This document shows, in pieces, positions 1 to 14,418 of a stretch of 64,000 nucleotides of DNA. The notes beneath the pieces were generated by a model. The model saw nothing but the letters and a program-made list of their open reading frames with translations. It was not told the origin of the DNA and searched no databases. Source of the stretch: Lycocorax pyrrhopterus obiensis (taxonomy: Eukaryota > Chordata > Aves > Passeriformes > Paradisaeidae); assembly GCA_014706295.1 (NCBI GenBank), contig JACSVZ010000009.1, forward strand, positions 35,628,768 to 35,692,767, read 5' to 3'. The position numbers were made by a program, and so were the translations under genes. Positions within the stretch are counted from its first letter, which is position 1. The number at the start of each line of letters is the position of its first letter.

Positions 1-717
1 GCCAGTAACAACAAGCAGACACTCAGTGTGCACCAGAGTAACATTTACAATGCCTGGGCCAAATTCATGCCTTGTGTAATTTTATTGCTTTTACTGGAAT
101 TACACCAGAGATGAGTTTGGCCTTTTGCCTTTTTCTAGCATTGTATAATATATCTATTTGTGAACATGTAGAAGGAAACAGGGCATTTTGTCTTCCGAAT
201 TTTCCATAAAATCCTGTTCAATAGGCATAATAAATAAAACAAACCACTTAACCTACAAAATAAAAAAGAATCCAACAACGTTTTCTAGATATTAAAATAA
301 TGTTAATACACTTTGTAAATCAAGGAGTTGACACTTGTACGGGCTGAAACAAAAAGTCCAGAGAAATTTAAAGCCAGCTGACTGTGTGTGTGTTACTTGC
401 TCTGTGCCAAAAAGAGAATGAAGGTCCTGACTCACCCCCTGGTTAAAGGCAGATTCAGGGAAGCTCACACATGAAGGTATTCACCTCCTAGCCATGAGAA
501 AGGTAAAAAAGAGACACAAAACTCCTCTCTTTTCCCCCTGAATAAGCTGAGGCTGTGAGGCACCGTGCCCTGCTACAGTACACATGCCATCACAGAGGAG
601 GAGCTGGCAGGATTTCCACTGCAAACCCCGTTTAGTCAGACTTTACAGTTCAGCCATTAATAGAACACTTTGGGCTAACACTTGACAAAATGAGTCTTGG
701 CCTAGAAGAGATGTTCA

Positions 718-719
<2 letters not shown>

Positions 720-749
<30 letters not shown>
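720..749. repeat. (CA)n microsatellite
   Basis: About 15 uninterrupted CA units followed by a short A run. Likely length-polymorphic. Confidence 0.97.
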
Positions 750-753
<4 letters not shown>

Positions 754-3700
754 AATAGAAGTTAAGTCCATTAAGTTCCTTTAAAAGGAAAAGAGGTGTA
801 GTTTCAGATCCTTTCAATATCTCTCTGCTTAAATAGAAAGTTGTGTTTTTTCAAATATTATGAAGGCATAATTCCACAATGCAAACTAATCACTTTTCCT
901 TTGGGGAAAAAAAAAAAAGCTACTACAACTACACTGTAATTTTTTCCAAAAATTTTGCAGCAATAAAAAGAAAACACACTAAAACAGAAATTTTACTCTC
1001 TGTATGCAACACTATGGGGTCAGTTTAAAAAAACCCGTCTCCTTTTTTTTTTCTCCCTGCAATTCAAGAGAGCAAATAACTGCAGCTATATTTTATTACT
1101 TCAATTATTTGCAGCTTGTGTTACATCAATGTTTTAACCATATAAGACCACAGTCTAATGGGATTGATACCTAAGTGAGAGAAATTGTACCAACAGAGAG
1201 CTTCAGGAGGAAAGCAGAGGGCAAAGGAGGAGGGCAGCTTAAAAAGGAGGCTTTATGTGAAGGCTTTCACTTCTTTAAGAGAAGATTTTTTTAGCTTGTT
1301 TTGCTCCCCTGAAATGATGAAACTGATATTGTTAGCAATCTAGTAACAGAATTGTCCCTGAATTGGCTACTGCATGATGACCTCCCAGGGAACTAACAAG
1401 TCTTTCAAAGATCTCCAGTTGTATGTTGGCTCAGCAGATTGTTTCATTACCATCAGGATCCACACGGATCATGGATGCAATTATGTAGCAAACCAACTTC
1501 TTTTGTCTTCACTCAAACAATGGTTTGGGAGGAATGGCATAGATGTAAATGAGAGCAAAATGTGAGCATTTTGTTTCATAACACAGCAGACCCCATACCT
1601 CTTGGATCCTCCAGCTCTCTCCTTGTGGTTCCTTCATGCACCTTTTTTGGTGTCAGAGATGATGTCTTTCAAATAATTGAAATTTTTGGGAAGCAGCTAT
1701 TGCAATCATAAACTGCTTCCTCATGCTTATTCTGCTTTGAAATAGATATAGGTTATTTCTTCCTATAATACCTGCTTTATTAATACAAACCTCTGTGCAC
1801 CAAGAACAGAAGGAGACTTTTCTTGAAGGATCTGAATAGATCTACTCTGTGGTCAACAGTTGTGCCTTACAGTTAAGGAAATGGGTCAGAGTTTCGTTGT
1901 TTCAGGGCCTTAAGCTTTATCTACTTGAAAAAAATGTAGATACCCAGATTTTCCTTCAAGACTTAAAACAAAGGACAGGAACTTGTTAAATTGCCGAGAT
2001 TATGGGCCATATACAGGTGGTACTGTGGCTCTTAAAATCACCCTGGACGCCTCCAAGCCAAGGGTAAGGCAATATCTCTGAAATGTCTTCACTCAGAAGA
2101 TAAGAAAGTCCCCAAAAGGCAGAAAGAGGTTGTTCCATGCCTCTTTTCTTCACCTCCCCAGGAAAAATTCCCCCCAATATTTCAAACCATCTGCTTTGAT
2201 TTGTCAGTCCTGAGCTGACATGGTGTTATGTGACATAACACGCCAAAGTAGCTGCCACCAAATGGCTTCCCTGTGCCAGCAGTAACCACACAATGGTTTT
2301 GGAGGTACCACAGCTTTTTGTTTACTTAGAAATGAAATAATTTTGATGAGTGTATGGTATCACTTAGCAAGTGTTGAGTTCCTCATGGTGATACTGCTCA
2401 TGTTGACTTAAATGGAAAACGGATCAGCTCAGAAAGCTTTAATGAGAAAAGTTCCTTCGTGTACTTGTAGTGATGCCCTGTGGAGCCACGAGAACTAAAA
2501 ATCTGTCAGCATACTTGGTAGAAACTTTGTTTCATGGTTCTCTAACTCATATGATTGAGATTAAAGTGAACAAAATCTTGGCACATAGCTTGGCAGGCGA
2601 GAAGCATTCCTGTGTTTGTGTGTGTGAGACAGAGGGACAAAGAGAGGGGGAAATTTAGCAGCCACTCATTTGGTGTTAAATTATCAGGTGCTACATATTT
2701 TTAATAAACCTTTGTAGAAAGATAAGATACATCCTCTTCTACTGAAAACCGCTTTCACTTAGGCTATAAACTTAACTTTGAACAAGGTGAGCATCTCCTC
2801 TAACCACTGAAAACAAAACCATTCAAATTCTCCAGCCCAAACAAGCTGCAAACCAGACTTGAATCTAAACAAAGAGGTGGAAGGTGCTGGAAGGGTGCTA
2901 TTTATGCAGGCAGGTTTTCCTACTTTGACACTGAAGCAGAGCAGCTACAAAACACTTTATTTACTGCCCTGTGACCTGCGGGACTGTCCTCACAGCACTG
3001 GCCACAAAGACACAGTATTTTTTGATACTTTTCAAACTCTCATGATGTGGATGCCTGAAAAGTATGTGAATTTGCACACCAGAAATGGTTCACAATGGTG
3101 TCTTTTATTATCCCTATTTCAGTTGCATTTTTGTGTTCTGATACGTCATACCTTAAAAACACACAGGGCACAGCTCACAGCAAGTGTTCCTGTTCGAAAC
3201 CCTGCAACTGCCTTGGATGTCTGTATAGTAAATGTCATTAATAATTACTGCAATTTTCACCAAAGAAGGAAATTAGATATGAAAAGCACTTTATGCCAAC
3301 TTCGTCTTTCCAAGCCTTCAGAAATACCGGAGGGTCTATGTGAACCCTAGTAAAAGGGATGAGATTGGATTTCTACCTTCCTTACATCATTCCATGCCAC
3401 AGTCAGCATTAAGATACAAAGACAACGATTCAAATCAAATTTCTTCCTGTAGCTTTAAATTTTAAAATAATTATCTTCCCTGAAAATATCAAATGATACT
3501 CATATTTATGCATTTACTTCACCCGAAATTCAGCTAACAGATATCCAGTGCATTTTATTGCTTAGGTTTTTTCTTATCAGAAGTCAGTATTTTTATGTGC
3601 CAGTAGTTTTATGTACTTCTTGCATGTCTCAGCTATGTTTTAGTTATATAATTTGTATTTCATTGAGGTTTTTTTTATGTGCACGTTTCAAAGTAGAAAG

Positions 3701-4078
3701 AAATTTCTTCCTTTTCAGACTATACTTTAAAAACATTTTTTTGAGGAGTCCCTGAGCAACTCATATACAAGTTTTGTGCTGTTTTAGTGTAGTCTATAAT
3801 GGAATTCCTGTCAAACCACAGCATGAAAACTATGGAGCTGCTTCTGCAAAGTAATGAAGGATGCACCAGTCTCTTAAGTTTTGGTACTTATCACTCTTTG
3901 TAATCCAATTCAGGGTTTTTATGGTTTCTGCAGATACCTTGACTATATGTTTTGCTGAGTGTTGCTTTGTTGATCAGAGTTTTCCCAAATTATATGGAGG
4001 CAAAAAAAAAACAGTTTTTAAGTTACTTGAACCTGTCTGGGGATAGAAAACACAGTGGAAATGACAGGAAAAACAATC

Positions 4079-4092
4079 TATATATATATATA
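4079..4092. repeat. Short (TA)n run
   Basis: Seven TA units, too short to be a strong marker. Confidence 0.8.
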
Positions 4093-6458
4093 GCTGCAGA
4101 GTCCTGCGGCTAAGATGGCAAATTAAAGTGGAAAAATATGTAAGCACAATAGGTTTGTGTCATATTAAAATTAATGTCTCTGTTGTTTCCCGTAATACTG
4201 CTTAATGTCACTGTTTCATAACACTAAAAATTAATTTTGCAAAAACAAGAAAATTTTACTCCCTACTTAGACTAGAGATTCATCGCACTACAGAAGGTGT
4301 TGGGGCATTCAGTGGAATCCCATCTTTTTCACCATTATTGGGTCTTTAAATGTGGGCAAGGTACACTGAGAAAGACCCTATTAAAGTAAAACTTATCTCT
4401 GTATGCACATGCACACACACCTTTGTGTTATCACATTTTTATGTTAGGCAGATATGCAATGCTAAGAATTCAGTGGGTTGGTGTTGGGTAGCTGTGTGAA
4501 TACTTATCTTCCAAGAGAGCCTCTGGGTTTTCCACACAGCCATGGACTGTAACACCCAAAGGTGTCTGACAGTGTGCCTTAGACTAAAGAATCTACTTTT
4601 TAAATGTTTACTCCCTCTGAAAGATAAAAAGCAAACACAAAGATAGATGCCTACAATACAATGTGAATAACAAATACCATTACCAACTGCACATTAGAGC
4701 CCCAGCTCAGGTTTTAGAGCAGGGTTCTGCACATTCCTCTGTTAGAAACTCAGAACCTCTATGTTTTCTGTCCCCACACAGGTCTAATTTCTAACTGCAG
4801 GACACAGATCCAGCCTTCTGTGCTATGCAACAAAACAAGTGCTATCAAGTGCTGATGTTTCTTTAGCTGCTGTTGAACTAAACTCTGCCCTGGCATCCCT
4901 TCCCAGCGATGTTCAGGAGCTGAAGGATGTGTCCATGGGCAGTTGAGTAGGACCTGATCCTGGAGATAATATAGATAACCTTGAGACATCTAAGGCTGGA
5001 CAGAACACAGTGACAGGCTGCCAAATAATGGATCTGTTATAAAGAGTGTTGGGCCTATCTGGACTCCTCAGCTATCTCTATAACCAAAAAATTGTGGAAG
5101 AAGCAGTTCTATGTCTTTTAATTTGCTTCCTAAATATCCATATTCCACCTTAAACTTCCTATCCCAGTCATTACCATAAAAAAAAAAAATCTTTTTGCCA
5201 AGCAAAGGTGCTGCAGTCTAGAAAACGCAAACTCCTTACCCACTTTGGCTGGAGGTTTTCTTTGCCCACACATACAGTCCTTCCACTTCCAGCTGTTCAA
5301 AGTCCAACAAGAAGCAGCTCTAGTCAGGATGGGGAGGTGACACTACTGATGTCTAATTTAATCTCTCACTATTGTGAAAGACGGGAAAAGATTTGTCCCT
5401 GCTGTGCACTAAATTCTCTTTAAAATCAGCATTGGGAACAAGGGATCTTTGGAAAATTGTAGCTGTCCCTTAGTTTTAACCACAGTTCCTTCTGGTGGTG
5501 TCAGTGGACCTGACTGGAAGTTCTGCACACTCCTATAAGGATATTGGACCCCCCAAAGTGCAGTTTCCTTTAGTGTTCTGATGTTGCTCGAAAAGTGCAG
5601 GCACGATGTTGGTGATGATGGATCCCCAAACGAAGCACAGTTCAACCAAAGTGGGAGGATTTAGCAAAATGCATAAATTTCTTGTCTGCTACTGTTTGTA
5701 AGAGGCAGATCTTTACAGTGAGCCTAAGTCACAGCTGGCTTTTTCTGGAATGGTTTATGCTCTTGACCCTCCTCGGCTGTATAGCCAATAGGGAGTTGTC
5801 AGGCTACATGTGTTTTTAAACTTCTCTCAGCTAAATCAGAAATCCAAAAGCAAAATACAGCTCTCAGCAGTATCATGTGGAGTTGTGACACTCCCTGGAG
5901 GGCTGGGGTACATAAACCAATGAATGGATTACAATGAGGCATAAATGTAGTATTTTCATCCATGACAGATATAATCTCGAGCCTGTATTTTTCATGTTAC
6001 TTAACTCTTTCAGAACATAATGTGTGACAGAAAATGTCTTATAATGCACATTGCAGTAAATATCAGTCAAGTATGCTTTATTGCTGAGCTCTACATGTTT
6101 CCAGAAGTTAACAGGCACAGCTGGGATATAAGAAATGGCAATGTTGTATATATTTCTTGAACATACAAAATACCTTGGCTCTCTTCTCCCCCACCCTCCA
6201 CATTGCATCCCCAGCTGTTCTGATCATGTCACACAGTGGATGAGTTTTCCCATCGTCAGCTTCTCCTAAAATGATAACCTTTATTCAGGCTTTCATCCTC
6301 CCGCAAATAAACAGCATTATCCATATTGTCATCACATTCAAATTAGACTATCAGAGTGTGGCACGGAATAATGGAAATGGAAGGTGGTAAACTGCCTCTT
6401 GGTAGCTGTACCTAGCAGAAAATAGTCAATGCAGGTAACATCCATTGTTTTAATATAA

Positions 6459-6645
6459 AATCATAGAATGGTTTGGGTTGGAAGGGACCTTAAACCTCAT
6501 CTCATTCCACTCCCTGTCATGGGCAGGGTCGCCTTCCACAGTCCCAGGTTGCTCCAAGCCCTGTCCGACCTGTCCTTGAACACTTCCACGAACAGGGCAT
6601 CCACAGTTTCTCTGGGCAGCCTGTGCCAGGGCCTCACCACCCTTG
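6459..6645 (-). mobile_element. CR1 LINE, truncated 3' tail (antisense)
   Basis: On the + strand this begins with ATCATAGAATGGTTTGGGTT followed by GGAAGGGACCTTAAA, the reverse complement of the avian CR1 3' end. It continues with the expected blocks CAGGTTGCTCCAAGCCCTGT, CCTTGAACACTTCCA and GCCTGTGCCAGGGCCTCACC. About 190 bp is kept, so the element is strongly 5'-truncated, as is usual for CR1. The two overlapping open frames in this place are simply CR1 sequence, not genes. Confidence 0.93.
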
Positions 6646-8779
6646 ATCACTCTGGGTTAGCATGAAAAAAATTATACTTGATAAAGTAGCAGAAAACCAA
6701 AGAAATCTTATTTTGTTTCAGACAAATTAAGGATGGGTCAGAATGGACCTCCTAACCCATACATGAGAAGCAGTAACTGCAGCAAATGAAAGGGAATAGG
6801 AGTGGTGAAGGAGGTATTAAAAGAGAAAACAAACACGTGAACAAAACAGAAATAAACATCCTCAAAATTAAATACTAATGTGTTACAGAGAGAGAACAGC
6901 TACTTCCAAACATTTGGCAATTTCAGATATTATACTGTGTTGCATGAAGACAATGCTATTTCCTTTTAAACTGCCATTCCATTTAAACCAGCAAGCTGAT
7001 GTGTGTACTTGAGGTCTGTATTTGGTAGGCATTTTTTTCCCCTTTAGCATAAACCTTGTTGATTTAAAAAGTGAACAAAGATGAATCAGGTGGTAAATGT
7101 ATTCATGTAATCATTTTCATTAATAAGCTGTTATAAATAATAGAGGGAAGGTTTTAAGTGTATAATTCTCTGTCGCACAATTGAGATTTTTCCACATCTT
7201 CAGCAGTAAGTTAATTAGAATCACCTGCATTTTCTTGGGCGGACACCAAATGGATTGCAAACAAAAACAGATTAAAATAGCTGTAGCTCATGGCATACAG
7301 ATGACAAGATTCACAAAGAGGACAATCAGGCAATGAAAACCTCCTCTTTTTCAAACATTTTTAAAGGAAATTCAGCTCTTGTGAGTCGCTGTAAAAAGAC
7401 GTTTGTAAGTGTTTCGCTGAAAGACTAGAATGGCTTTGTTTCTGATCCCATGATGAGTGAAAGAAATGTTTAAGAAAGATCACTTTACAGAGAGATTCAG
7501 ACTGAAATGTGATGACTGTGATTCAAGCCAAGCCAAAAATTACAGCTCAGAATTAAAGGGGATGGACGTGGCTTGGGAATCCATTTTCCCACATTCCTGA
7601 ATCTCAATCATCCCAGCCAATGTTTAAAAGAAAATACAGTGGAAAGCAATGAGGTCACTTTGTTTAGCTGCAAGAAGTGGGACTAGCAGAATGGCAAAAG
7701 TATATATTGGAGGTAAGGGCAAAATTACAGTGAGCACGCTGCGTGTTCGACGGCTTCATTCAAAACAAATAGCCTCAAAGCTTAGTTTAGTTTCTTGTTA
7801 CGGGCAGCCTCCTGAGTAAGTCTTGTTGTTCCTGGGGCTTTTAAACCATAAACTTCTTGAATGTCAAAGCACAGCACAATAGAGGAGAAGACGGAGGCAG
7901 AGCAAGCTTGATTTGGGCATTAAGCAGCAGCCCCGCGTAGCAGTGAACTGTGTGCTCGTTTAAATTACACTTGCTTTGTACTCTCGCTGCCCTTATTTAT
8001 TTGTGTATAAATATCTAAGTGGAAATTCTGCCATCGAGTGATATGAAACAGAATGAAGTATATCCTCCATCATATTCACTTGTTACTCATTCTCAGTATG
8101 TAATGCTCATATTCAGTGTTTTAATTGCTTCCATTAAACGGTTTCTATAGGGTCTTGAAAACAATAAGATCTTAGTCAAGCTTTTCTCCTTTCATTGCAT
8201 CTTGGAGTTATTACTGCATGAAAAAATGAGATTCTCTTTTTATGTAGGAATGCCCCTCATCTTCTTGATATTATTGCAGCCAAACATAGAATTATTTCTT
8301 TTCATCTAATTTCCTAAAGAGATTCACCAAACCTCATGTCAGACACCTCCAATAGAGCCATTTCATAGCCTGTTAAGGACCACTACAATATTTCTTTTCC
8401 TTTCTTTCCCCCACTATCTCTGCCTTTACTAGATTCTAAAACGGTGTTGGATTTCTACTAATCATAGAATAAAGAAAATCTTCTTGATGCTACCTTGAAT
8501 TCAGGCTTGTCTGTCACAAGTCCTGCAGCTTGGCAGTGCTGGAAGGGAATCCAGTACCTTCAAATCATGTGACATGTACGGATGTAAAGGACATTTCTCC
8601 ATCCTCTCTTTAATAGGAGGCAACAAAGCATATATTTTATGTTTCATGTTATTTGCTTTGCTATCAAGTGCAGTGCTGTACTACAGATCCTATTTGTAGC
8701 CCATGAAGAGGTTCAATCTCATTCCTGCTTCTTCGATACTCCTTTATAGTTCAAGAGATTACGTTAGTCTTGTTTGTTG

Positions 8780-9600
8780 TAGCACTGAGCTCAGAGATCA
8801 TGTTCAGCTATTTATCTAAACCTCAAGTCCTTTGTAGCCTAAATCCAGAGTGCTGGATGTACCTTTTGTTTCTCCATACCGGACCTGATTTTGCCAGACT
8901 GTGACTGTTTAAGGCAGTAGTTCAGATCTTCTGTAACTTTACCTGTCCTTGTCATCATTTAATATCTCCCTGACCTTTGTGTCATCTGCTTATTTTGCCA
9001 AGGGAATTTTTTCTCTCGTTGTCCCGTCTCTGATAGAGGTATTAGATGGCACTGGATGAGAGCTCTGCTCTGGAGAGCTGTGCCAGTTCTGACCTTGCTA
9101 ACTGATATCTCCCATTAATGACCACATTTTGAGGTCTGTCACCGAGCCAGTTTTTAATCCATGTAATATATGCCCTGTTAATTCTATAGAATGCAAGTGC
9201 TTTAATCAAAATGCCATGTGGTACTAAGTCAAAAGCAGCTTGGAAAGCCAAACACGCTATTTCAACACCATTGCCTTCATCAACCAGACCTGTCAAATAT
9301 TCAGTTCCATCAAAAAATGCAACAAGTTTGCTAGACAAAGCCATGATTTCCATGAAACCATGCTGGTTGGGATTAATGATATTTTGTTATGAATTATTTG
9401 TTCATAGCGTCCTGAATTAATTATTTAAGTAGACTGTCTGTGACTGAGGTCGGTCTAGCCTGTCTCCAAGAGCATCCCCTTCTGCTTTTACAATATCAGA
9501 ATAACTCTTCAGCCTTAGTCATTTCCGAATATTTCTCTGTATTTTATTTGCAAATGAGAGGCACAAGCGCATCATGGCCACCAATGAAAATGGATGTTTT
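8780..9600 (-). mobile_element. Old amniote CR1 LINE fragment with reverse-transcriptase remnant
   Basis: The + strand matches, in order, the antisense text of the ancient CR1 family common in turtles and crocodiles: a GTTCAGCTATTTATCTA block near 8800, TGTGTCATCTGC near 8980, TTTTTAATCCATGTAATAT near 9150, ATGCCATGTGGTACTAAGTC near 9210, ATCAAAAAATGCAACAAG near 9310 and AACCATGCTGGTTGG near 9357. On the minus strand 9353-9042 stays open for 103 codons and shows reverse-transcriptase pieces such as AFDLVPHG and TWIKNWLGDRPQ. Family knowledge identifies these as parts of the CR1/L3 RT domain. It is diverged and not functional. Both ends are approximate. Confidence 0.8.
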
Positions 9601-12600
9601 TTAAAACAGTGGTTATCTTTTTGTCCTTCAGATTCACTTCCAATATCGTTCAGTCTTTGATCCCCTAGGCCTGTTTAACCTCTGTCTGGTAGAAGTATCT
9701 AATATGACATCTTTATGGCACCCATTTCCATGGTAGCCAGGTACTCTCTCTGGATGGGGGATGGACCCGTTTCCATATCAATTGATGATATGTTGCTGGG
9801 ATGTTTTAAGCCTCAAAAATGTGATAATCTGCTGGGAGGAGAACAAGAAGGGGGTAGTTCTGGTGATCAAAACAGCAGCTTTGTCCCAGCAGAGCAGAGC
9901 CAACCCCAGTGCCAGCCCCCAGCACAGCTCCAGGAGGTTTGGGCGTATATAACCCCACCCTCTGCCACACCAAGAAGCAGGACAGGGATGTCAGCAACAC
10001 TTTCTGGGGTGTAGCTCATATTTGCTTCATGGTTTTCATCATTTTCACCTCTGATTTCCATGGCGTAAGACAAAAAGTGTTATTTTTGCTCACATATTCA
10101 TCTGAAATTCTGGGTACATTTTGTCACCCTATGCAGATACAGTATTTTAATGTCAAATTTTAGTGTGCCAGGTTCATTCTTTGATACTCTTCATGATTTT
10201 CCTTCTACTGGAATACACATCTTGATCCTTTTGTGAAATTTTATTTTTGTTGCATGTTGTTCTGTGTTTTTCTCATCACATTATTGTGACTTGGATGTAT
10301 TTGCTGTATTCCCTCATTTCTGCTTCTTTAAATGATTTCTTGCCTCACTTTTGTGCCCTTAGTAAACTTAAAAAAATTGTTTATAAATCAGATATTTATG
10401 GTAAGATGCATATGAAAACACGAGGAAAGAATTATAGTTTTAGGGAGAACATACCCTGATAATGACCTCTTAAATATTTGTAAAGATAGCCCTGGGCATC
10501 TGAGCCCACAGAATAGTTTATAATACAACAGCTTGATTGCATAATGATACTTTAGTTTTAGAACGTATGATCTTTCTGTTTATGGGAAGGCATAATAGGC
10601 TCCTTTGAAATACAATCGTTTTGCCCTGAACATAACTGATTTTAAATGAAAGGACTAACTAAAGAATGCCTTTCTTCAAGTTTGTACTTCACTTTGTTGT
10701 TGAATCCAGCACAACGGCTTCTTTTACAAAACAGGCCTGGGGACCACACCTATTTCAGGATACATTAATTGTGAAAGTTCCATGGGTTTCCATGCAGGAA
10801 GTTACCTAGTGCTCTTTAAAATGTTGTGTTTTAAATTTTGAGTCTTGTTAAAAACCAGAGAAATTTCTGCATACCACCATCCCTTTCTCCTTGCACATAG
10901 AGAATTTCTTTTTATATTCAGTTTGAAGATATTGTCAAATAGATATTAAGATTAGGCAGAATCCAGTGTGATTTGGGAGAGGGATTCTTTTCTATGCAAC
11001 AGAAAGGAATTAATGAGAACATTTAACTGCAGACAGTTAATAAATCACCAGGACTCCTCCAACATATATTGAAATCTAGTATTTTAAAACATTTCTTTGA
11101 ACAAATATATCACCTAAAATATAATTTTCTTCTGTCTGTTTAATATTTCTCCGCAACACCTGGTTCCAGCTCATCCTGGTACTAGATCTGACACTGGCCT
11201 GCATCCATAGTTACTTCCACTTTGGGTAGTAGTGCAAGAAATGTTTTAAATAAATATTCTTCTAACATCTCTTGTGCAGTGCAGAGTGACTATAACTTTC
11301 ATTATTGTTCATGAATCTCAGCCAAGCCTGAGTCCAGTTGCCTTTTAACTTTCTCATCAGGAGCACCTGTATAATTTTTTTAAACTAAAACAGGTAAAAT
11401 TTACTATAATTTGGCTGCTGAACTGATGTATTCTTGAGTAAGACCTTTTGCTACATTTCTTTTACATTGCTAAAACAAATTTTAGCATGGAAATACTGAA
11501 GTCATTATCGTCCTTTTGGCTATAATTTCTAATTGTGGGTCCATCCTGTTCTCAGGTTCCTCATTAAAACAAACAGAAACAGAGTTGGAGACTGGAATAT
11601 AAAGCAAATAAAATACTTGTTCTCCTTTAGGGCAAAATCCAGTGATTCTTCCCCGATAAACCCCACTACAAAACACAAGAAGGTCATCCTATAGTGAACT
11701 GAAGTTGACTTTATTACAGCGAATATTCTTTTCCTGAAAGTTTCTTTACCACTATACTTAAATTCCAGCACCAGATAGGAAACTGGGCAAGGCTTTTGTT
11801 TCATCTTGTTCCCTAAGTATTTATAGCCTGCCGTGAAGAAACACTTACAGCAGTGCAGTGATGGTTTTATTCTTGATAGAGGTGCCCTTAAAAGTGAATT
11901 TGCTTTGAAAATTGTTCATAGAATCAGGATATCAGAACTATGAAGATATGCTTTGCTCTCTCTTTCCCTGCCTTTTTCCTTTGTGCCTAATTGGATTTCC
12001 AAAATAAGTTGTTAACAATCCAGCTAAGATAATGTGGTCATGAAAAGGATGTCCAAATCCACCAATTTGCATTGGTTTGGTTTGGATTAACTTTCAAAGT
12101 TCTTGGAGCAGAAAGTTGATGGCACATGAATGCTATAATTGGCTTAACTTTTTTTTTTTCTCTGCCATATTGCATAGTGCCCAAATGAAATGCTAATCAA
12201 AACTCATTTCTGGACCAAAATTAATTTATTAACAATAATAATGCACTTGTGTACTCCAGATCATGTTGCAAAATGTAATATCCACCAATTTACAACACAG
12301 CTTGTTCATTTTCACTTGGTCTGGGTGAGTTACACAGGTTCCAAATTGATGCTCTTAGGGTGAGACTATTTCACCCAGAGTGACACGAATTGTTTTCACT
12401 TACATATAACCAATGAGGTTAAGAACTGGATTGAGTTAGAACCAAGCAAAAGTTAGCATTCTGTCTGGTGGCTTGCCGGTTTGTTAGTTTGATTTATTTT
12501 TCCTTTTTAATTTCTGGTTTAGACTTCAATTTACATGATGCAATTCTTAATCCTCTACCACAGGAATCCCGCAATCCTATGCTGAGAATTACTCTTTCTC

Positions 12601-14418
12601 TCTCCCCTTACTAAAACAGAATTAGACTCCTCAGGTTTAGGTTAGAATTGCATTACTTAAACATTTTTGTAATTTCCATTTGCTCATATGTTATATATCC
12701 AGCAGATGGATAATTTCCAAGTTTTCTTGATTACTAAATCCTTTTTGATTTCTCTTAAATAAACTTTTTCTTTATCCTTCTGTAACCAAGGGGTAGATCT
12801 TCCTGAAATAAATCATCACTCTCAACATTATATTGCAGGACATCCACAAGTGCAGGGTAGAAAACTGTCTAATAAAACACACAGATGAGCACAGAATTAT
12901 TATTAATAATCAGATAAAGAAATTATTATTAATTTTTAAAGTAAGTTTTTTAATGAAAACCAAATTAGGATGTTCCTGGCAGCATAGACATAAAATGAGA
13001 ATCGTATTTTGTAAAGAGAAAAAACAAACATGCAAGCAAACAAAAGATTTCATTTGGTGTCAGTCCGCATCACAAGGAGAAGTAATTTTTTTCCAATATT
13101 TCTAGATCAGTGAGAAGTGCCTCCAAGCACTTGAGTCCACTGGCCATGGCACTCATGTGCAAGTGCAAGTGTCAATAAAGACTTGAACCTCAGCATCTTC
13201 TTCATCTGTTATCACAACTGGGTTTCTGGGCTTTTCCATTTGTTTTCACTCTCACCTATACCTTCAGATTTCCTTTTCCCTCCAGCTCAGATTGTAAATA
13301 TATTCCCCCTAGATACATTGTCAGGAAGTATTTCCTGAAAATTTTTCGGTTTGACAAATTAGTGTTTTCCAAGAGAAAGGCTTTCTCTGAAACTGCTTGC
13401 CAAAACCTAATTAAAACTTGTGTTCCAAGGGATAAGTAGCCTTTAAAAAACCTGGTTTGTGTAGCTTCTCTTGGCTTCTTATGTACTTGCAAGTTTTAAA
13501 TGTGAAACGACAATGTATGTTTTAGTGGGTTTGATTTTTAAGCATGTGGATTGGGTTGGTGCTGCACCACAGCGAATTCTCCTGGAAAAGGAGAGCAGTT
13601 CCCATGTGCTTTGAAATGCTACAGCTATGCAACCGGGGCTGGAAGTGCTATTTTAAACACTCATATCAGCAGAGCTTGCTGTAGGAGATAATATGTCACA
13701 AAAGGGAGTATGACATCTAGTTTCACCTAGAAGATAAACCTTGAGTAGATATGCAGGGAGAAACAAGACTGTCGGGTTGTCCTTGAAAAGAATGGCCTAT
13801 ATTAATGAAGAAATGTACTCCAGGGCATATGCTGCTTGGGATATTTAATTTCAACCTCAGACCTGTCTGATCCGCTATGAAGAATATAGTAGAGAAATGG
13901 TAGTTGTGTGGAGTCTCACTCACAGTCATGTTTTCGGGGTGGGCACCTCAGTGCTTTATTTTCAGAAAGGTCACAGCCCCATAAATTCATGTCTGAAAAA
14001 CCCAGACCCCAGACAGAGAAGTTTCCCCGGCACTATTAATACAAACATCCCACGTTCGAGCAGGGCTGGCGCGGCACCGTGCCTGTCCCAAACAGCCCTT
14101 CTCGATGAGCACCAGAGCCAATTACCCCTCGCTTTCCTGTCACACTCAAATCCCCTTGCAGAACCACATTCTGCTGACAGAATTACAAGATAATTATAGC
14201 TAGGTGTTTTGTATTCACTTAAGTTAATCTCCCACTTTTATTTTTCATTGTTGCTTTAATCAGTGAGGAGGCACTTCAGTTGTTGTCAGGTGGATTATTT
14301 TTCAGTCGCTCGCCACGCTGCTCTTCTTCATGCTTGTGAGGGTGCTTCTGCCTTCCTGACAGACGTACAAAGAAAAATACTTCTATGATCTAAAATGAAA
14401 TATGTGTTTCTTTTTCAG

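Larger units (their letters stand above)
1..14418 (+). other. ARHGAP15: Partial upstream intron of ARHGAP15
   Basis: The window opens inside an intron that ends at the CAG acceptor at 14416-14418. Its 5' end is not visible. It holds a CA microsatellite near 720, a short TA run at 4079-4092, an antisense CR1 tail at 6459-6645, an old antisense CR1 fragment at about 8780-9600 and otherwise unique AT-rich sequence. Open frames here, including one of 163 codons at 2859-3350, show no recognisable domain and no splice-flanked structure, and I regard them as chance. A somewhat GC-richer patch at 9840-10010 contains the TATA-like word TATATAA but nothing else I can name. Confidence 0.85.

Noticed and set aside
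2859..3350. 163-codon open frame on the + strand
   Set aside because: No recognisable domain, ordinary intronic composition and no paired splice signals in a consistent phase. I treat it as chance.
9915..9960. TATATAA word in a GC-richer patch, considered as a promoter or LTR
   Set aside because: No LTR ends, no polyadenylation pairing and no downstream coding sequence were seen.
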